64,000 bases of DNA from Streptomyces gilvus (GTDB lineage: Bacteria; Actinomycetota; Actinomycetes; Streptomycetales; Streptomycetaceae): positions 62,001-126,000 of the forward strand of contig NZ_JAKWBE010000024.1 in the NCBI RefSeq assembly GCF_022513565.1, given 5' to 3'. The notes under the pieces were generated by a model. That model was not told the origin of the DNA. It was given only the letters and a program-made list of their open reading frames with translations, and did no database searches. This document shows, in pieces, positions 45,049 through 55,200 of this stretch. Position numbers and translations under genes: made by a program. How positions within the stretch are numbered: the stretch's first letter is position 1; each line of letters starts with the position of its first letter.

Positions 45049-47079
45049 ATGTCGATCAAGGTGAGCGTCATCATCCCGGTGTACAACCCGGGGAAGTACA
45101 TCCAGCCCTGCATTGACTCGTTGGTGCGGCAGACCCTGCCCGCCGACGAGTTCGAAGTCCTGTTCGTGAACGACGGCTCGACCGACGACACCCCGGAGAA
45201 GCTCGAGGCCCTCGCGAAGGAGCACCCGCACTTCCGGGTCATAAGCATCCCGAACTCCGGCTGGCCCGGTAAGCCCCGGAACATCGGCGTGGGCGAGGCG
45301 AAGGGCGAGTACGTCCAGTTCCTCGACCAGGACGACTACCTCGCCTCCGACGCCCTGCGCCGGCTCTACGACATGGGCCACCGCAACGGCTCGGACATCG
45401 TCATCGGCAAGGTGGCCAGCAACTTCCGCGGCGTCCCGCACGGTGTCTTCCGCGCGGACCGCGAGAAGTGCACCATCCACAACGCCCCGCTGTATGACAG
45501 CCTCACCCCGCACAAGATGTTCCGCACGGAGTTCCTGCGCGAGAACAGGATCGCCTACCCCGAGGGCAAGCGGCGCCTCGAGGACCAGCTGTACATGATG
45601 GAGGCCTACTTCCCCGCGAAGGTCGTCTCCATCCTCGGCAGCTACACCTGCTACTACTACTCGAAGCGCGACGACGGCAACAACGCCGGCTCGGCCCGCA
45701 TCGTCCCCTCCGGCTACTACGGCAACCTCCGCGAGGTCCTCGACGTCGTCGTCGCCAACACCGAGCCCGGCGACTTCCGCGACCTGCTGCTGCGGCGCTT
45801 CTACCGGGTGGAGATGCTCGGCCGGCTCAGCGAGCCCAGCGTCCTGAAGTACGACGAGGCCTACCTCGACGAGATGGTCGACGCCGTGAAGCCGCTGGCC
45901 GAGACCTACATGACCGACGGTGTGCACAACGGGCTCGGGGCGCTCGCCCGCGTCCGTTCCACCCTGCTGCGCCGCGACGACCGGCAGGGCCTGGTGCGCT
46001 TCGCCCGGCTGATGAGCTCCATCAAGGGCGCGGCCCGCCTGGAGGGCGTCGACTGGCGGTCCGACGGCAAGCTCGACGTCACCGTCAGCGCCCGCCTGGT
46101 CGTCGGCGACGACGCCGAGCCCCTGCGGCTGCTGCGCCGCGACGACCGGCTCCACCTGCACCCCGACCTCACCGAGGACTACCTCGGGAAGGGCGAACTG
46201 GTCGACGTCACCGACGAGTTGGACGGCTTCAAGGCCGAGATGTCGCTGCGCAACCGGGAGACCGCGGTCGAGTGGCCGTGCGCCGCGAAGTACACCGCCG
46301 CCGTGCGGGACCTCGGCGACGGTGTGTGCGAGGTCGTGCTGCGCGGCACCGGCCAGGTCAGCCCCCAGGGCGTCAAGGGCCGCGGTCCGGTCTCCCGCGG
46401 CTTCTGGGACATCTGGGTGCCCGTCCGCGGCCTCGGCGTGGTCCGCAAGGCCCGCCTCGGCGCCGACCGCGCGCCCCACGTCGACCAGGACTGCCGCCCG
46501 GCGCTGCTCGGCTCCCCCTCCCGCGCGGTCATCCCGTACTTCACCGACCCGCACGGCAACCTCACCCTCGACGTGGACCGCCGCAGCAAGCGGCTGGCCA
46601 CGTACCTGGAGAACCGTCCCGTGCGGCGGATGCCCGGCGAGCGGCCGGAGCTCCGCCTCGACCTGTTCGCCCGCGCGGTGACCGCCCCGTACAAGACGGA
46701 CCTGGTCCTGACCTCCGACAGCGGCCGTTCCTACACGCTGCCCGGCGAGGTCCGCCCGGTCGCGGAACGCGGGCACATCGTGCTGCCCGAGCGGGCGGCG
46801 GGCGTCCCCGCCGGGGAGTGGAAGCTCTCGGCGAAGCTGGACGGGGACAAGCACGACGCGCTCGACCTGTGCGAGGTGACCGTCCGCGGCAACGGCAAGG
46901 TGCAGATCAGCAGCGATCTGCCGGTCGTGGACCCCGAGCTCGTGCGCGCGGCGCTGGCCAAGCGGCGCAAGGAGAACGTCCGCCGCAGGCTGAGCGCCGT
47001 CGGCGGCCCCGTGGTGCGCCGGCTGCCCTCGCCGGCCCGCAAGAAGATCCGGGGACTGGCGAAGAAGCTGGTCGGCTGA
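45049..47079 (+). CDS. Large family 2 glycosyltransferase with C-terminal extracellular-polymer-type domain
   Basis: 676 residues from ATG at 45049 (AGG eight bases upstream). GT-A domain in residues about 1-230: VSVIIPVYNPGKYIQPCIDS, FVNDGSTDDTPEK, FLDQDDYL (DxD) and RRLEDQLYMMEAYFPA. Residues about 330-620 are beta-rich repeats (DWRSDGKLDVTVSARLVVGD, ..., KTDLVLTSDSGRSYTLPGEV) like the tails of teichoic/polysaccharide transferases; the last 50 residues are very basic. It probably adds sugars to a wall polymer or a lipid-linked precursor at the inner face of the membrane. It precedes an epimerase gene on the same strand. Confidence 0.87.
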   Translation: MSIKVSVIIPVYNPGKYIQPCIDSLVRQTLPADEFEVLFVNDGSTDDTPEKLEALAKEHPHFRVISIPNSGWPGKPRNIGVGEAKGEYVQFLDQDDYLASDALRRLYDMGHRNGSDIVIGKVASNFRGVPHGVFRADREKCTIHNAPLYDSLTPHKMFRTEFLRENRIAYPEGKRRLEDQLYMMEAYFPAKVVSILGSYTCYYYSKRDDGNNAGSARIVPSGYYGNLREVLDVVVANTEPGDFRDLLLRRFYRVEMLGRLSEPSVLKYDEAYLDEMVDAVKPLAETYMTDGVHNGLGALARVRSTLLRRDDRQGLVRFARLMSSIKGAARLEGVDWRSDGKLDVTVSARLVVGDDAEPLRLLRRDDRLHLHPDLTEDYLGKGELVDVTDELDGFKAEMSLRNRETAVEWPCAAKYTAAVRDLGDGVCEVVLRGTGQVSPQGVKGRGPVSRGFWDIWVPVRGLGVVRKARLGADRAPHVDQDCRPALLGSPSRAVIPYFTDPHGNLTLDVDRRSKRLATYLENRPVRRMPGERPELRLDLFARAVTAPYKTDLVLTSDSGRSYTLPGEVRPVAERGHIVLPERAAGVPAGEWKLSAKLDGDKHDALDLCEVTVRGNGKVQISSDLPVVDPELVRAALAKRRKENVRRRLSAVGGPVVRRLPSPARKKIRGLAKKLVG

Positions 47080-47128
47080 CCGGCGTCACGGTCTCGACCC
47101 GGCGAACAAGCAAGAGGATGTGATCACC

Positions 47129-47722
47129 ATGCGGGAGCTCGGCATCGCCGGCGCCTGGATACTCGAACCGAAGATCTTTCCGGACGCCCGCGGGAGCTTC
47201 CACGAGTGGTTCAAGGGGGGCGAGTTCGAGAAGGCCCTGGGCCACCCGCTGAACCTGGCCCAGGCCAACTGCTCGGTCTCCAGCCGCGGCACGCTGCGCG
47301 GCATCCACTTCGCGGACGTGCCGCCCAGCCAGGCGAAGTACGTCAAGTGCGTACGCGGCGCCGTGCTCGACGTCATCGTCGACATCCGCGTCGGCTCACC
47401 GACGTACAGGCAGTGGGAAGCGGTGCGGCTGGACGACGTGGACCACCACTCGGTGTACCTCTCCGAGGGGCTCGGGCACGCCTTCATGGCGCTGACCGAC
47501 GACGCGACGGTCGTCTACCTGTGCTCCGAGGGGTACGCCCCGCAGCGCGAGCACGGCATCCACCCGCTCGACGCGGAACTCGGCATCGAGTGGCCGTCCG
47601 GTCTGACGCCGGTCCTGTCCGACAAGGACGCCGCGGCGCCGACCCTGGCCGAGGCGGAGGCCCAGGGCCTGCTGCCGTCGTACGAGGACTGCCAGGCCTA
47701 CTACGCGCAACTGCGCGGCTGA
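47129..47722 (+). CDS. rfbC: dTDP-4-dehydrorhamnose 3,5-epimerase family protein (RmlC-like)
   Basis: 197 residues from ATG at 47129 (AGAGG about 11 bases upstream; a GTG at 47120 is too close to it). Cupin fold with RmlC features: IFPDARGSFHEWF, QANCSVSSRGTLRGIHF (catalytic His), YVKCVRGAVLDVIVDIRVGS and GLGHAFMALTDDATVVYLCS. It would epimerise a dTDP-4-keto-6-deoxyhexose; the rmlA, rmlB and rmlD genes lie 1.4 kb away on the other strand, completing the dTDP-rhamnose path. Related enzymes with 3- or 5-epimerase activity only cannot be excluded. Confidence 0.9.
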   Translation: MRELGIAGAWILEPKIFPDARGSFHEWFKGGEFEKALGHPLNLAQANCSVSSRGTLRGIHFADVPPSQAKYVKCVRGAVLDVIVDIRVGSPTYRQWEAVRLDDVDHHSVYLSEGLGHAFMALTDDATVVYLCSEGYAPQREHGIHPLDAELGIEWPSGLTPVLSDKDAAAPTLAEAEAQGLLPSYEDCQAYYAQLRG

Positions 47723-47732
47723 GGCGGCCACC

Positions 47733-47768
47733 CAGGGGGCCTCGCGGATCCGTCCGCGAGGCCCCCTG
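47733..47768. terminator. Bidirectional terminator between rmlC and the lipoprotein gene
   Basis: Perfect 16-bp stem (47733-47748 with 47753-47768), loop TCCG, between two genes that converge here. Confidence 0.9.
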
Positions 47769-47774
47769 CGCGTG

Positions 47775-49088
47775 TCAGCCGACGGGCCGGAAGCCGCGTC
47801 CCCCGCCCGATATCCCAGGCCCGAGACCGAGGCCGGAGGCGGTGAACGCGAGCAGCCGGGATCCGCCGCGCCACACGCGGATCCGTCCCAGGTCGTCGGT
47901 CACCAGCTCGGCCGCCTTGTCACCGGTGGTGTCGAGCAGGACGCCGAAGTCGCCGGGCACGGCCCGCGCCCCCTCGGTGGTCAGCCCCTCGGCGCTCCCC
48001 CTCAGCAGGACGACCTCCGCCGACCCGGTCCGGGGCCGGACCGAGAAGACCACGTCGGCGTATCCGTCGCCGTCCGCGTCCCCGACCGCCGGTGCGGCGC
48101 CGAACGTGCACGGCATGAAGGGGCCGCCGACCGGCAGACCGGCGGTGTTCTCGGTGATGCGCGACGTCTTCAGCGTCCCTCCGTACAGGACGGACAGCCG
48201 GCTGCCCCCTTCCGGGACCATCTCGTCGCCGAGCATCTCGCAGGGAAGCCCCGCCACGACGTCGTCGTAGCCGTCGTGGTTCACGTCCGCCGTCCGCAGG
48301 GACGAACCGTAGAAGCCGTCCGGCAGTCGGGGCCCCTCGACCAGGTTCCCGTCGGCGCTCCCCCGGTACAGGACGGTGGCGCGGGCCACGGGCGCGTAGT
48401 CCGCGAGAATGGACCAGCTGACCAGCAGGTCGTCCTTGCCGTCGCCCGTGACGTCCCCGAGGGCGGCGGGCACCGAGACGGCGTAGCGGGAACCGCTCGG
48501 AGGCGTCAGGTCGAGGGAGACGGTACGGCGCGGTGTGCCCTCGCGGCTGAAGGGGCCCAGCAGGATCCGTACGGCGTTGTCGTCGACCTCACCGACGCCG
48601 ACGACCAGATCGGTGTGTCCGTCGCCGTTCACGTCCCCCGCGAGGGGTGCCGAGCCGGTCAGCCGGGCCGCCGCGGCACCGGACAGCCCCTTGTCGCTCC
48701 CCCAGACGACGAAGAGCGTCCTGCGGCCCGCCTGGGTGACGAGGTCGGCCCGCCCGTCACCGTCGAGGTCGGCGGTCACCGTGGTGCCCGCGCTGCCGAA
48801 GGCGCCGCCTTCGCCCGCCTTGCCGAAGCCCAGGTCGTCCTGGGTGACGACCTGGGGCTTGCGGATCCGGGGGCCGTGCGCGGACCCGCGCAGGACGGCC
48901 GCGTATCCGGCGGCGTACTTTCCGTGCACGGTCGCGGTCGTGTCACCGACGACGAGATCGCCGTACCCGTCCCCGTCGAAGTCGGACCGGACCCCCGGAT
49001 GACGGGCCGGTGCTTCCTCATGGCCGCCGGAACCGCAGGCGGACAGCAGGAGAAGCAGGACGGCGACCGCGCCAAGCGCTCTCTTCAT
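47775..49088 (-). CDS. FG-GAP (VCBS) beta-propeller lipoprotein
   Basis: 437 residues from ATG at 49088. A lipoprotein signal peptide (MKRALGAVAVLLLLLSACGS; lipobox LSAC, Cys about residue 18) is followed by six or seven FG-GAP repeats, each with a calcium-type loop: DFDGDGYGDL, DLDGDGRADL, DVNGDGHTDL, DVTGDGKDDL, DVNHDGYDDV, DADGDGYADV. It should fold as an integrin-like beta-propeller tethered outside the membrane. Position within a rhamnose/glycosyltransferase block suggests cell-surface binding; the ligand is unknown. Confidence 0.9.
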   Translation of the reverse strand: MKRALGAVAVLLLLLSACGSGGHEEAPARHPGVRSDFDGDGYGDLVVGDTTATVHGKYAAGYAAVLRGSAHGPRIRKPQVVTQDDLGFGKAGEGGAFGSAGTTVTADLDGDGRADLVTQAGRRTLFVVWGSDKGLSGAAAARLTGSAPLAGDVNGDGHTDLVVGVGEVDDNAVRILLGPFSREGTPRRTVSLDLTPPSGSRYAVSVPAALGDVTGDGKDDLLVSWSILADYAPVARATVLYRGSADGNLVEGPRLPDGFYGSSLRTADVNHDGYDDVVAGLPCEMLGDEMVPEGGSRLSVLYGGTLKTSRITENTAGLPVGGPFMPCTFGAAPAVGDADGDGYADVVFSVRPRTGSAEVVLLRGSAEGLTTEGARAVPGDFGVLLDTTGDKAAELVTDDLGRIRVWRGGSRLLAFTASGLGLGPGISGGGRGFRPVG

Positions 49089-49140
49089 GCCCACTCGGAC
49101 CGCCGACGGCGGCCCGAGGTTGCACGGGAACCGGCGGGGA

Positions 49141-50031
49141 TCAGCCCCGCTCGGCCTTGAGCAGCGCGGGGAACGCCTCGGTCAGCGCCTCCCGCCAGTC
49201 ACGGATCGGCGTGATGCCGGCCGCGGCCCACCGGTCGTGGCCCAGCACGCTGTAGGCCGGCCGGGGGGCCGGGCGTACGAAGGCCTCGCTGGTGGTCGGA
49301 CGGACCCGCTCGGGGTCGGCGCCGAGCTGCTCGAAGATGGCCCGGGTGAACCCGAACCACGTGGTCTCGCCGGAGCTGGTGCCGTGGTAGACCCCGGCCG
49401 GCGCGCCGCCGGCCAGGGCGGCGCGGCCCAGCTCGTACAGCAGCCCGGCGAGGTCCGCGCTCCAGGTGGGCTGCCCGCGCTGGTCGTCGACGACGTCGAG
49501 GGTGTCCTTGACGCCCTCCAGCTTGATCATCGTACGGACGAAGTTGGGGCCGCCGGCGCCGTACAGCCACGCGGTGCGGACCACGTAGCCGCGCTCCGGC
49601 AGGCTGTCCAGCACGGCCTGCTCGCCGGCCAGCTTGGTGCGGCCGTAGGCGCTGCGCGGGGCGGTGGGGGCGTCCTCGGCGTACGGCTTGTCGGCGTCGC
49701 CGGCGAAGACGTAGTCCGTGGAGACGTGCAGCAGCACGGCCCCGGTGCGGGCGCAGGCCTCGGCGAGGTGGCGGGGGCCGTCGCCGTTGATCCGCAGCGC
49801 CTCGTCCTCACGGGTCTCGGCGTCGTCGACGGCCGTCCAGGCCGCGCAGTTGACGACGACGGCGGGCCGGTGCTCCTCCAGGGCCCGGCCGACGGCGTCG
49901 GCGTCGGTGAGGTCCAGGGCCGCGCGGTCCAGCGCGACGGCCGTCTCCCCGGCCTCGGCCAGCCGGGCCAGGACGTCCTGGCCCAGCATCCCGCCCGCGC
50001 CCGTGACCAGCCAGGTGCGGTCGCCGCTCAC
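49141..50031 (-). CDS. rfbD: dTDP-4-dehydrorhamnose reductase
   Basis: 296 residues from GTG at 50031, overlapping the rfbB stop by four bases (GTGA). NAD(P)H motif WLVTGAGGMLGQDV, LDLTDADAV, HVSTDYVFAGD and catalytic Tyr-x3-Lys in SAYGRTKLAGEQ. It makes dTDP-L-rhamnose from the 4-keto sugar. Last gene of the tightly overlapped rfbA-rfbB-rfbD operon. Confidence 0.95.
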   Translation of the reverse strand: MSGDRTWLVTGAGGMLGQDVLARLAEAGETAVALDRAALDLTDADAVGRALEEHRPAVVVNCAAWTAVDDAETREDEALRINGDGPRHLAEACARTGAVLLHVSTDYVFAGDADKPYAEDAPTAPRSAYGRTKLAGEQAVLDSLPERGYVVRTAWLYGAGGPNFVRTMIKLEGVKDTLDVVDDQRGQPTWSADLAGLLYELGRAALAGGAPAGVYHGTSSGETTWFGFTRAIFEQLGADPERVRPTTSEAFVRPAPRPAYSVLGHDRWAAAGITPIRDWREALTEAFPALLKAERG

Positions 50032-51023
50032 AGGGCCGCCCGCTCCTTCAGCGGCTCCCACCAGGCGCGGTTGTCGCGGTACCACTGCACGGTCTCCGAG
50101 AGGCCCTGCTCGAAGCTCTTGCGGGGCTCGTAGCCGAGCTCCTCACGGATCTTCGTGCAGTCGACCGAGTAGCGGCGGTCGTGGCCCTTGCGGTCCTGGA
50201 CGTACTCGACGCTGGTGTCCCAGTCCGCGCCGCACGCCTTCAGCAGCAGCTCGGTCAGCTCGCGGTTGGACAGCTCGGTGCCGCCGCCGATGTTGTAGAC
50301 CTCACCGGCGCGGCCCTTGGTGCGCACCAGCTCGATGCCCTGGACGTGGTCGTCGATGTGCAGCCAGTCGCGGACGTTGCCGCCGTCGCCGTACAGCGGG
50401 ACCTTCTTGCCGTCGAGGAGGTTGGTCACGAACAGCGGGATGACCTTCTCCGGGAAGTGGTGGTGCCCGTAGTTGTTGGAGCAGCGGGTCACCCGCACGT
50501 CCAGGCCGTGGGTGCGGTGGTACGACAGCGCGATCAGGTCGCTGGAGGCCTTCGCCGAGGAGTACGGCGAGTTGGGCTGCAGCGGGTGCGTCTCGGGCCA
50601 GGAGCCCTCGTCGATGGAGCCGTAGACCTCGTCGGTGGAGATGTGCACGAAGGTCTTGATCCCGGCCCGGTGCGCGGCGTCGATCAGCGTGTGCGTGCCG
50701 ACCACGTTCGTCCGGACGAACTCCGCGCCGCCGTCGATGGAGCGGTCCACGTGCGACTCGGCGGCGAAGTGCACCACCTGGTCGTGCTCGGCCATCAGCT
50801 TGCCGACGAGCTCGACGTCGCAGATGTCGCCCTGCACGAAGGAGAAGCCGGGGTGCTCGCGCACCTCGTCGAGGTTGGCCGGGTTGCCGGCGTACGTCAG
50901 CTTGTCCAGCACGGTGATCGCGACGTCACCGGGGCCCTCGGGGCCGAGCAGCGTACGGACGTAGTGCGAGCCGATGAAACCGGCACCGCCGGTCACCAGG
51001 ATCCGGGTGGCGGGGGATGTCAT
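50028..51023 (-). CDS. rfbB: dTDP-glucose 4,6-dehydratase
   Basis: 331 residues, ATG at 51023 overlapping the rfbA stop (ATGA). Extended SDR: ILVTGGAGFIGSHYVRTLLG, HFAAESHVDRSI, HISTDEVYGSID with catalytic Thr-Asp-Glu, and YSSAKASSDLIAL (YxxxK). It converts dTDP-glucose to dTDP-4-keto-6-deoxyglucose, the branch point for rhamnose and other deoxysugars. Confidence 0.97.
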   Translation of the reverse strand: MTSPATRILVTGGAGFIGSHYVRTLLGPEGPGDVAITVLDKLTYAGNPANLDEVREHPGFSFVQGDICDVELVGKLMAEHDQVVHFAAESHVDRSIDGGAEFVRTNVVGTHTLIDAAHRAGIKTFVHISTDEVYGSIDEGSWPETHPLQPNSPYSSAKASSDLIALSYHRTHGLDVRVTRCSNNYGHHHFPEKVIPLFVTNLLDGKKVPLYGDGGNVRDWLHIDDHVQGIELVRTKGRAGEVYNIGGGTELSNRELTELLLKACGADWDTSVEYVQDRKGHDRRYSVDCTKIREELGYEPRKSFEQGLSETVQWYRDNRAWWEPLKERAAL

Positions 51024-52087
51024 GAAGAGATCTGCACCTTGCTGTGATCACCGAGCACGAGCCGGTGGGCCGAAGGGTTACGGGGAGCGGGCGTCACCTC
51101 GACGTCCCGCCCGATGAGCGAGGCCTCCACCCGGCGCACGCCGGTCACGGACGAGCCGCGCAGCACGATGGAGTACTCGATTTCGCTGTCCTCGATCCGG
51201 CAGTCCTCGGACACGGAGGTGAAGGGGCCGATGTACGCGTTCTCCACCACCGTACCGGCGCCGACGATGACGGGGCCCACGATCCGGCTGCCGCTGACGC
51301 GCGCGCCGGCCTCGACGCGCACCCGGCCGATGATCTCGCTGTCCTCGCTCACCGTGCCCTCGGTCACCGGCTCCACGGTCTCCAGGACCGAGCGGTTGAC
51401 CTCCAGCATGTCGGTGACGTTGCCGGTGTCCTTCCAGTAGCCCGAGATCGTGGTGGAGCGCACGTCACGCTTGTCGTCGATCAGCCACTGGATGGCGTGG
51501 GTGATCTCCAGCTCGCCGCGCCAGGAGGGCTCGATGGAGCGGACGGCCTCGTGGATGGCCGGGGTGAAGAGGTAGACGCCGACGAGCGCCAGATCGCTCT
51601 TGGGCACCTTCGGCTTCTCCTCCAGGCCCACGACCCGGCCGTCGGCGTCGAGCTCGGCGACACCGAAGGAGGTGGGGTTGGGCACCTGGGTGAGCAGGAT
51701 CTGGGCGTCCGGCCGCTCGGCGCGGAACTCCTCCACCAGACCGGTGATGCCGCCGACGATGAAGTTGTCGCCGAGGTACATGACGAAGTCGTCGTCGCCC
51801 AGGAAGTCCTTGGCGATGAGCACGGCGTGCGCGAGGCCCAGCGGTGCTTCCTGGGGGATGTAGGTGACCTCGATCCCGAACTGGGAACCGTCCCCCACCG
51901 CCTCGCGGATCTCGTCCGCGGTGTCGCCGACGACGATGCCGACCTCGCGGATGCCGGCCTCGGCGATGGCCTCCAGGCCGTAGAACAGCACCGGCTTGTT
52001 GGCGACGGGCACCAGCTGCTTGGCGGAGGTGTGGGTGATCGGACGGAGACGGGTACCCGCTCCCCCGGATAGCACGAGAGCCTTCAC
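51020..52087 (-). CDS. rfbA: Glucose-1-phosphate thymidylyltransferase (long form)
   Basis: 355 residues from GTG at 52087 (GGGGACC upstream). Nucleotidyltransferase signature LSGGAGTRLRPITHTSAKQL, YLGDNFIVGG and VGLEEKPKVPKSDLALVGVY. About 100 extra residues at the C-terminus form a left-handed beta-helix (SGSRIVGPVIVGAGTVVENA); this is the long type often found in Streptomyces antibiotic-sugar clusters and not the ~290-residue RmlA. It makes dTDP-glucose. First gene of rfbA-rfbB-rfbD. Confidence 0.94.
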   Translation of the reverse strand: MKALVLSGGAGTRLRPITHTSAKQLVPVANKPVLFYGLEAIAEAGIREVGIVVGDTADEIREAVGDGSQFGIEVTYIPQEAPLGLAHAVLIAKDFLGDDDFVMYLGDNFIVGGITGLVEEFRAERPDAQILLTQVPNPTSFGVAELDADGRVVGLEEKPKVPKSDLALVGVYLFTPAIHEAVRSIEPSWRGELEITHAIQWLIDDKRDVRSTTISGYWKDTGNVTDMLEVNRSVLETVEPVTEGTVSEDSEIIGRVRVEAGARVSGSRIVGPVIVGAGTVVENAYIGPFTSVSEDCRIEDSEIEYSIVLRGSSVTGVRRVEASLIGRDVEVTPAPRNPSAHRLVLGDHSKVQISS

Positions 52088-52140
52088 GTATTGGTCCCCA
52101 TCACTGCATCTTCGCTGGGACGAAAAGCCCAACTTGTCTG

Positions 52141-52171
52141 AATTTACGGTTAACTTTGAGCAGCATCATAA
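52141..52171 (-). promoter_or_regulatory. Candidate promoter of the rfbABD operon
   Basis: Minus strand TTATGA (52166-52171), 19-base spacer, TAAATT (52141-52146), in an A/T-rich patch 54-84 bases before the rfbA start. Confidence 0.4.
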
Positions 52172-52235
52172 CCTTGCCTGCACGCCTGCGGTTCACCGTG
52201 GGTGCCGGCCGGGGTGTCCGACGCCGCACGAACCC

Positions 52236-52269
52236 GATCCGCCCCCGGTCGTCGGACCGGGGGCGGATC
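52236..52269 (-). terminator. Terminator of the RNase E/G gene
   Basis: Perfect 15-bp stem GATCCGCCCCCGGTC with 52255-52269, loop GTCG, 22 bases beyond the rne stop. Confidence 0.88.
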
Positions 52270-52291
52270 ACGTTGTCGGCGGGCCGGGCCG

Positions 52292-55200
52292 TCAGCCCTC
52301 GTCCGCCGCCGTGGAGACGGACGACACCGGCTGCTGTTCGGCGGCCGCCGTCTTCTTCGCCGCCTTCTTGGCGGTCGTCTTCTTGGCGGCGGTCTTCTTC
52401 GCAGCCGTCTTCTTGGCCACCGTCTTCTTGGTGGCGGCCTTCTTCGCGGTGGCCTTCTTGGCCGTCTTACGGGCCGTCTTCTTGGCCGGAGCCGTCTCCT
52501 CGACGCCCTCCCCGACGGCCGGGGCCGCCTCCGTGGCCGACGGGACGACCACGACGGCCGCCTCCTCGGACGCGGTGGGCGCGGTCTCCTTGCGCACCGC
52601 ACGACGCCGCGGACGGGCCGGAGCGGCACTCTCGGCGGGCGGCTCGGCCTCCGGCTCGGCAGCCGCGGGAGCCTCGGCCGCGGGTGCGGCCACGGTCTCA
52701 CTGACGGTCACCACCGCCGCCTCGGCCCCGGCCGGCGAACCGGCGGGCGCCGACACCTTGCGGGTGGCGCGACGGCGGGTACGGCCCTTGGGCGCGGCCT
52801 CCTCGGCCGGCTCGGCGCCGACCACCGGGTCCTCCGCGGCGGCGGGCCGGGCCTGCGCCTCGGCGGCCGTCTCCGGCTGCACGGGCCGCTCGGCCTCCAC
52901 CTCGGCGGGCACGACCTGGGCGGTGGGCACCTCGGCCACCTCGGTGTCGGACGCGGCCTTGACTGCGTCGAACCCGGCGGTGGCGGCGTCGGTGCGCCCG
53001 GCGGCCGTGTCGGACCGCTCCGTCTCCGGGCGGGTCCGGCCCTGCGGCGCGCCCGCCGGGGCCGAGGCCCGTCGGCTCGCCCGGCGCCGGGTGCGGCCGC
53101 CACGGGACACCGCGGCCTCCGCCTCGGCGACGCTGCTGTACAGCTCCTCGTCCGGCTCGAAGACCGGCGCGGGCAGCGCGACCGGCTCGGCGGCCTCGGC
53201 GGCGATCTCCGCCGCGGTCTCGATCTCCGGCTCGACGGCCTCGCCGCTCTCCACGGCCACCGCGGCGGTCTCGTGCACGTGCTCCTGCTCGTGCCCGTCG
53301 CCGCCCCGTCCGCGCTTCTTGCGCTTGCCGCCGCCACCGGCGGCAGTCGGCTGCTCCATGTGGACGATGACACCGCGGCCGTTGCAGTGCACGCAGGTCT
53401 CGGAGAAGGACTCCAGCAGCCCCTGCCCGACCCGCTTGCGGGTCATCTGCACGAGCCCCAGCGAGGTCACCTCCGCGACCTGGTGCTTCGTACGGTCCCG
53501 GCCCAGGCACTCCAGCAGGCGCCGCAGCACCAGGTCCCGGTTGGACTCCAGCACCATGTCGATGAAGTCGATCACGATGATGCCGCCGAGGTCGCGCAGC
53601 CGCAGCTGGCGCACGATCTCCTCGGCCGCCTCCAGGTTGTTCCTGGTGACCGTCTCCTCCAGGTTGCCGCCCTGGCCGGTGAACTTGCCGGTGTTGACGT
53701 CGACGACGACCATCGCCTCGGTCCGGTCGATCACCAGCGAACCGCCACTGGGCAGCCAGACCTTGCGGTCCAGGGCCTTGGCGAGCTGCTCGTCGATCCG
53801 GTAGGTGGCGAAGACGTCGACCTCACTGGTCCACTTCGACAGCCGCTCGGCGAGGTCGGGCGCGACGTGCGAGACGTAGCCGTGGATGGTCTCCCAGGCT
53901 TCGTCGCCGCTGACGACGACCTTGGTGAAGTCCTCGTTGAAGATGTCGCGCACGACCCGGACGGTCATGTCCGGCTCGCCGTACAGCAGCGTCGGGGCGT
54001 TGCCGTTCTTCGACTTCTTCTGGATGTCCTCCCACTGCGCCTGCAGCCGCTCGACGTCACGGCGCAGCTCGTCCTCGCTCGCGCCCTCGGCGGCGGTGCG
54101 CACGATGACGCCCGCGTCCTCGGGGACGATCTTCTTGAGGATGGTCTTCAGACGCGCCCGCTCGGTGTCGGGAAGCTTGCGGCTGATGCCGGTCATCGAG
54201 CCCTCGGGGACGTACACGAGGTAGCGGCCCGGCAGGGAGACCTGGCTGGTCAGACGCGCGCCCTTGTGCCCGATCGGGTCCTTGGTGACCTGCACGAGCA
54301 CGGACTGCCCGGACTTCAGGGCGGACTCGATGCGGCGCGGCCCGTTGGCCATGCCCAGCGCCTCGAAGTTGACCTCACCGGCGTAGAGCACCGCGTTGCG
54401 GCCCTTGCCGATGTCGATGAAGGCGGCCTCCATCGACGGCAGCACGTTCTGCACCTTGCCCAGGTACACGTTGCCGACGTACGAGGTCGACTGCTCCTTG
54501 TTGACGTAGTGCTCGACGAGCACGCCGTCCTCCAGGACGCCGATCTGCGTGCGCTCACCGCTCTGCCGGACGACCATCACCCGCTCGACGGCCTCACGGC
54601 GGGCCAGGAACTCGGCCTCGGTGATGATCGGGACGCGCCGGCGCCCCTGCTCACGCCCTTCGCGACGCCGCTGCTTCTTGGCCTCGAGCCGGGTCGAACC
54701 CTTGATCGACTGCACCTCGTCGGACGGCTCCGAGGGCTTACGGGGCTCGCGGACCTTCACGACGGTGCGCTCGGGGTCGCCCTCGCCGGGCTCGGTGTCG
54801 ACGGAGGAGTCACCGGCGCGACGGCGGCGACGACGGCGGCGCCGGCTGCTGGAGCTGGACCCGCCGGCCTCGTCATGGGCCTCGTCGTCGTCCTCTTCCT
54901 CCTGCTCGGCGGTGTCCTCTCCGTCCTGCGCGGCCTGCTCGGCGACGAGCTCGTCGGACTCCTCCGACTCGTCCTCGCCCCCGGCCTCGGCGGACTCGCC
55001 ACGACGGCGACGGCGGCCACCGCGCCGACGACGGCGCCGCGACCCGGTCTCCTCGGTGTCGTCGCCGTCACCGTCAGCGGCGCCCTCGGCCGAATCCTCG
55101 GCCTCCTCCGCCTCGTCGTCCTCGACGACGGCCGGCGTCTCGACCTCGGCGGTCTCACCCCGGCGGCGACGCCGACGGCGCGCACCGGCGGGCTGCTCCT

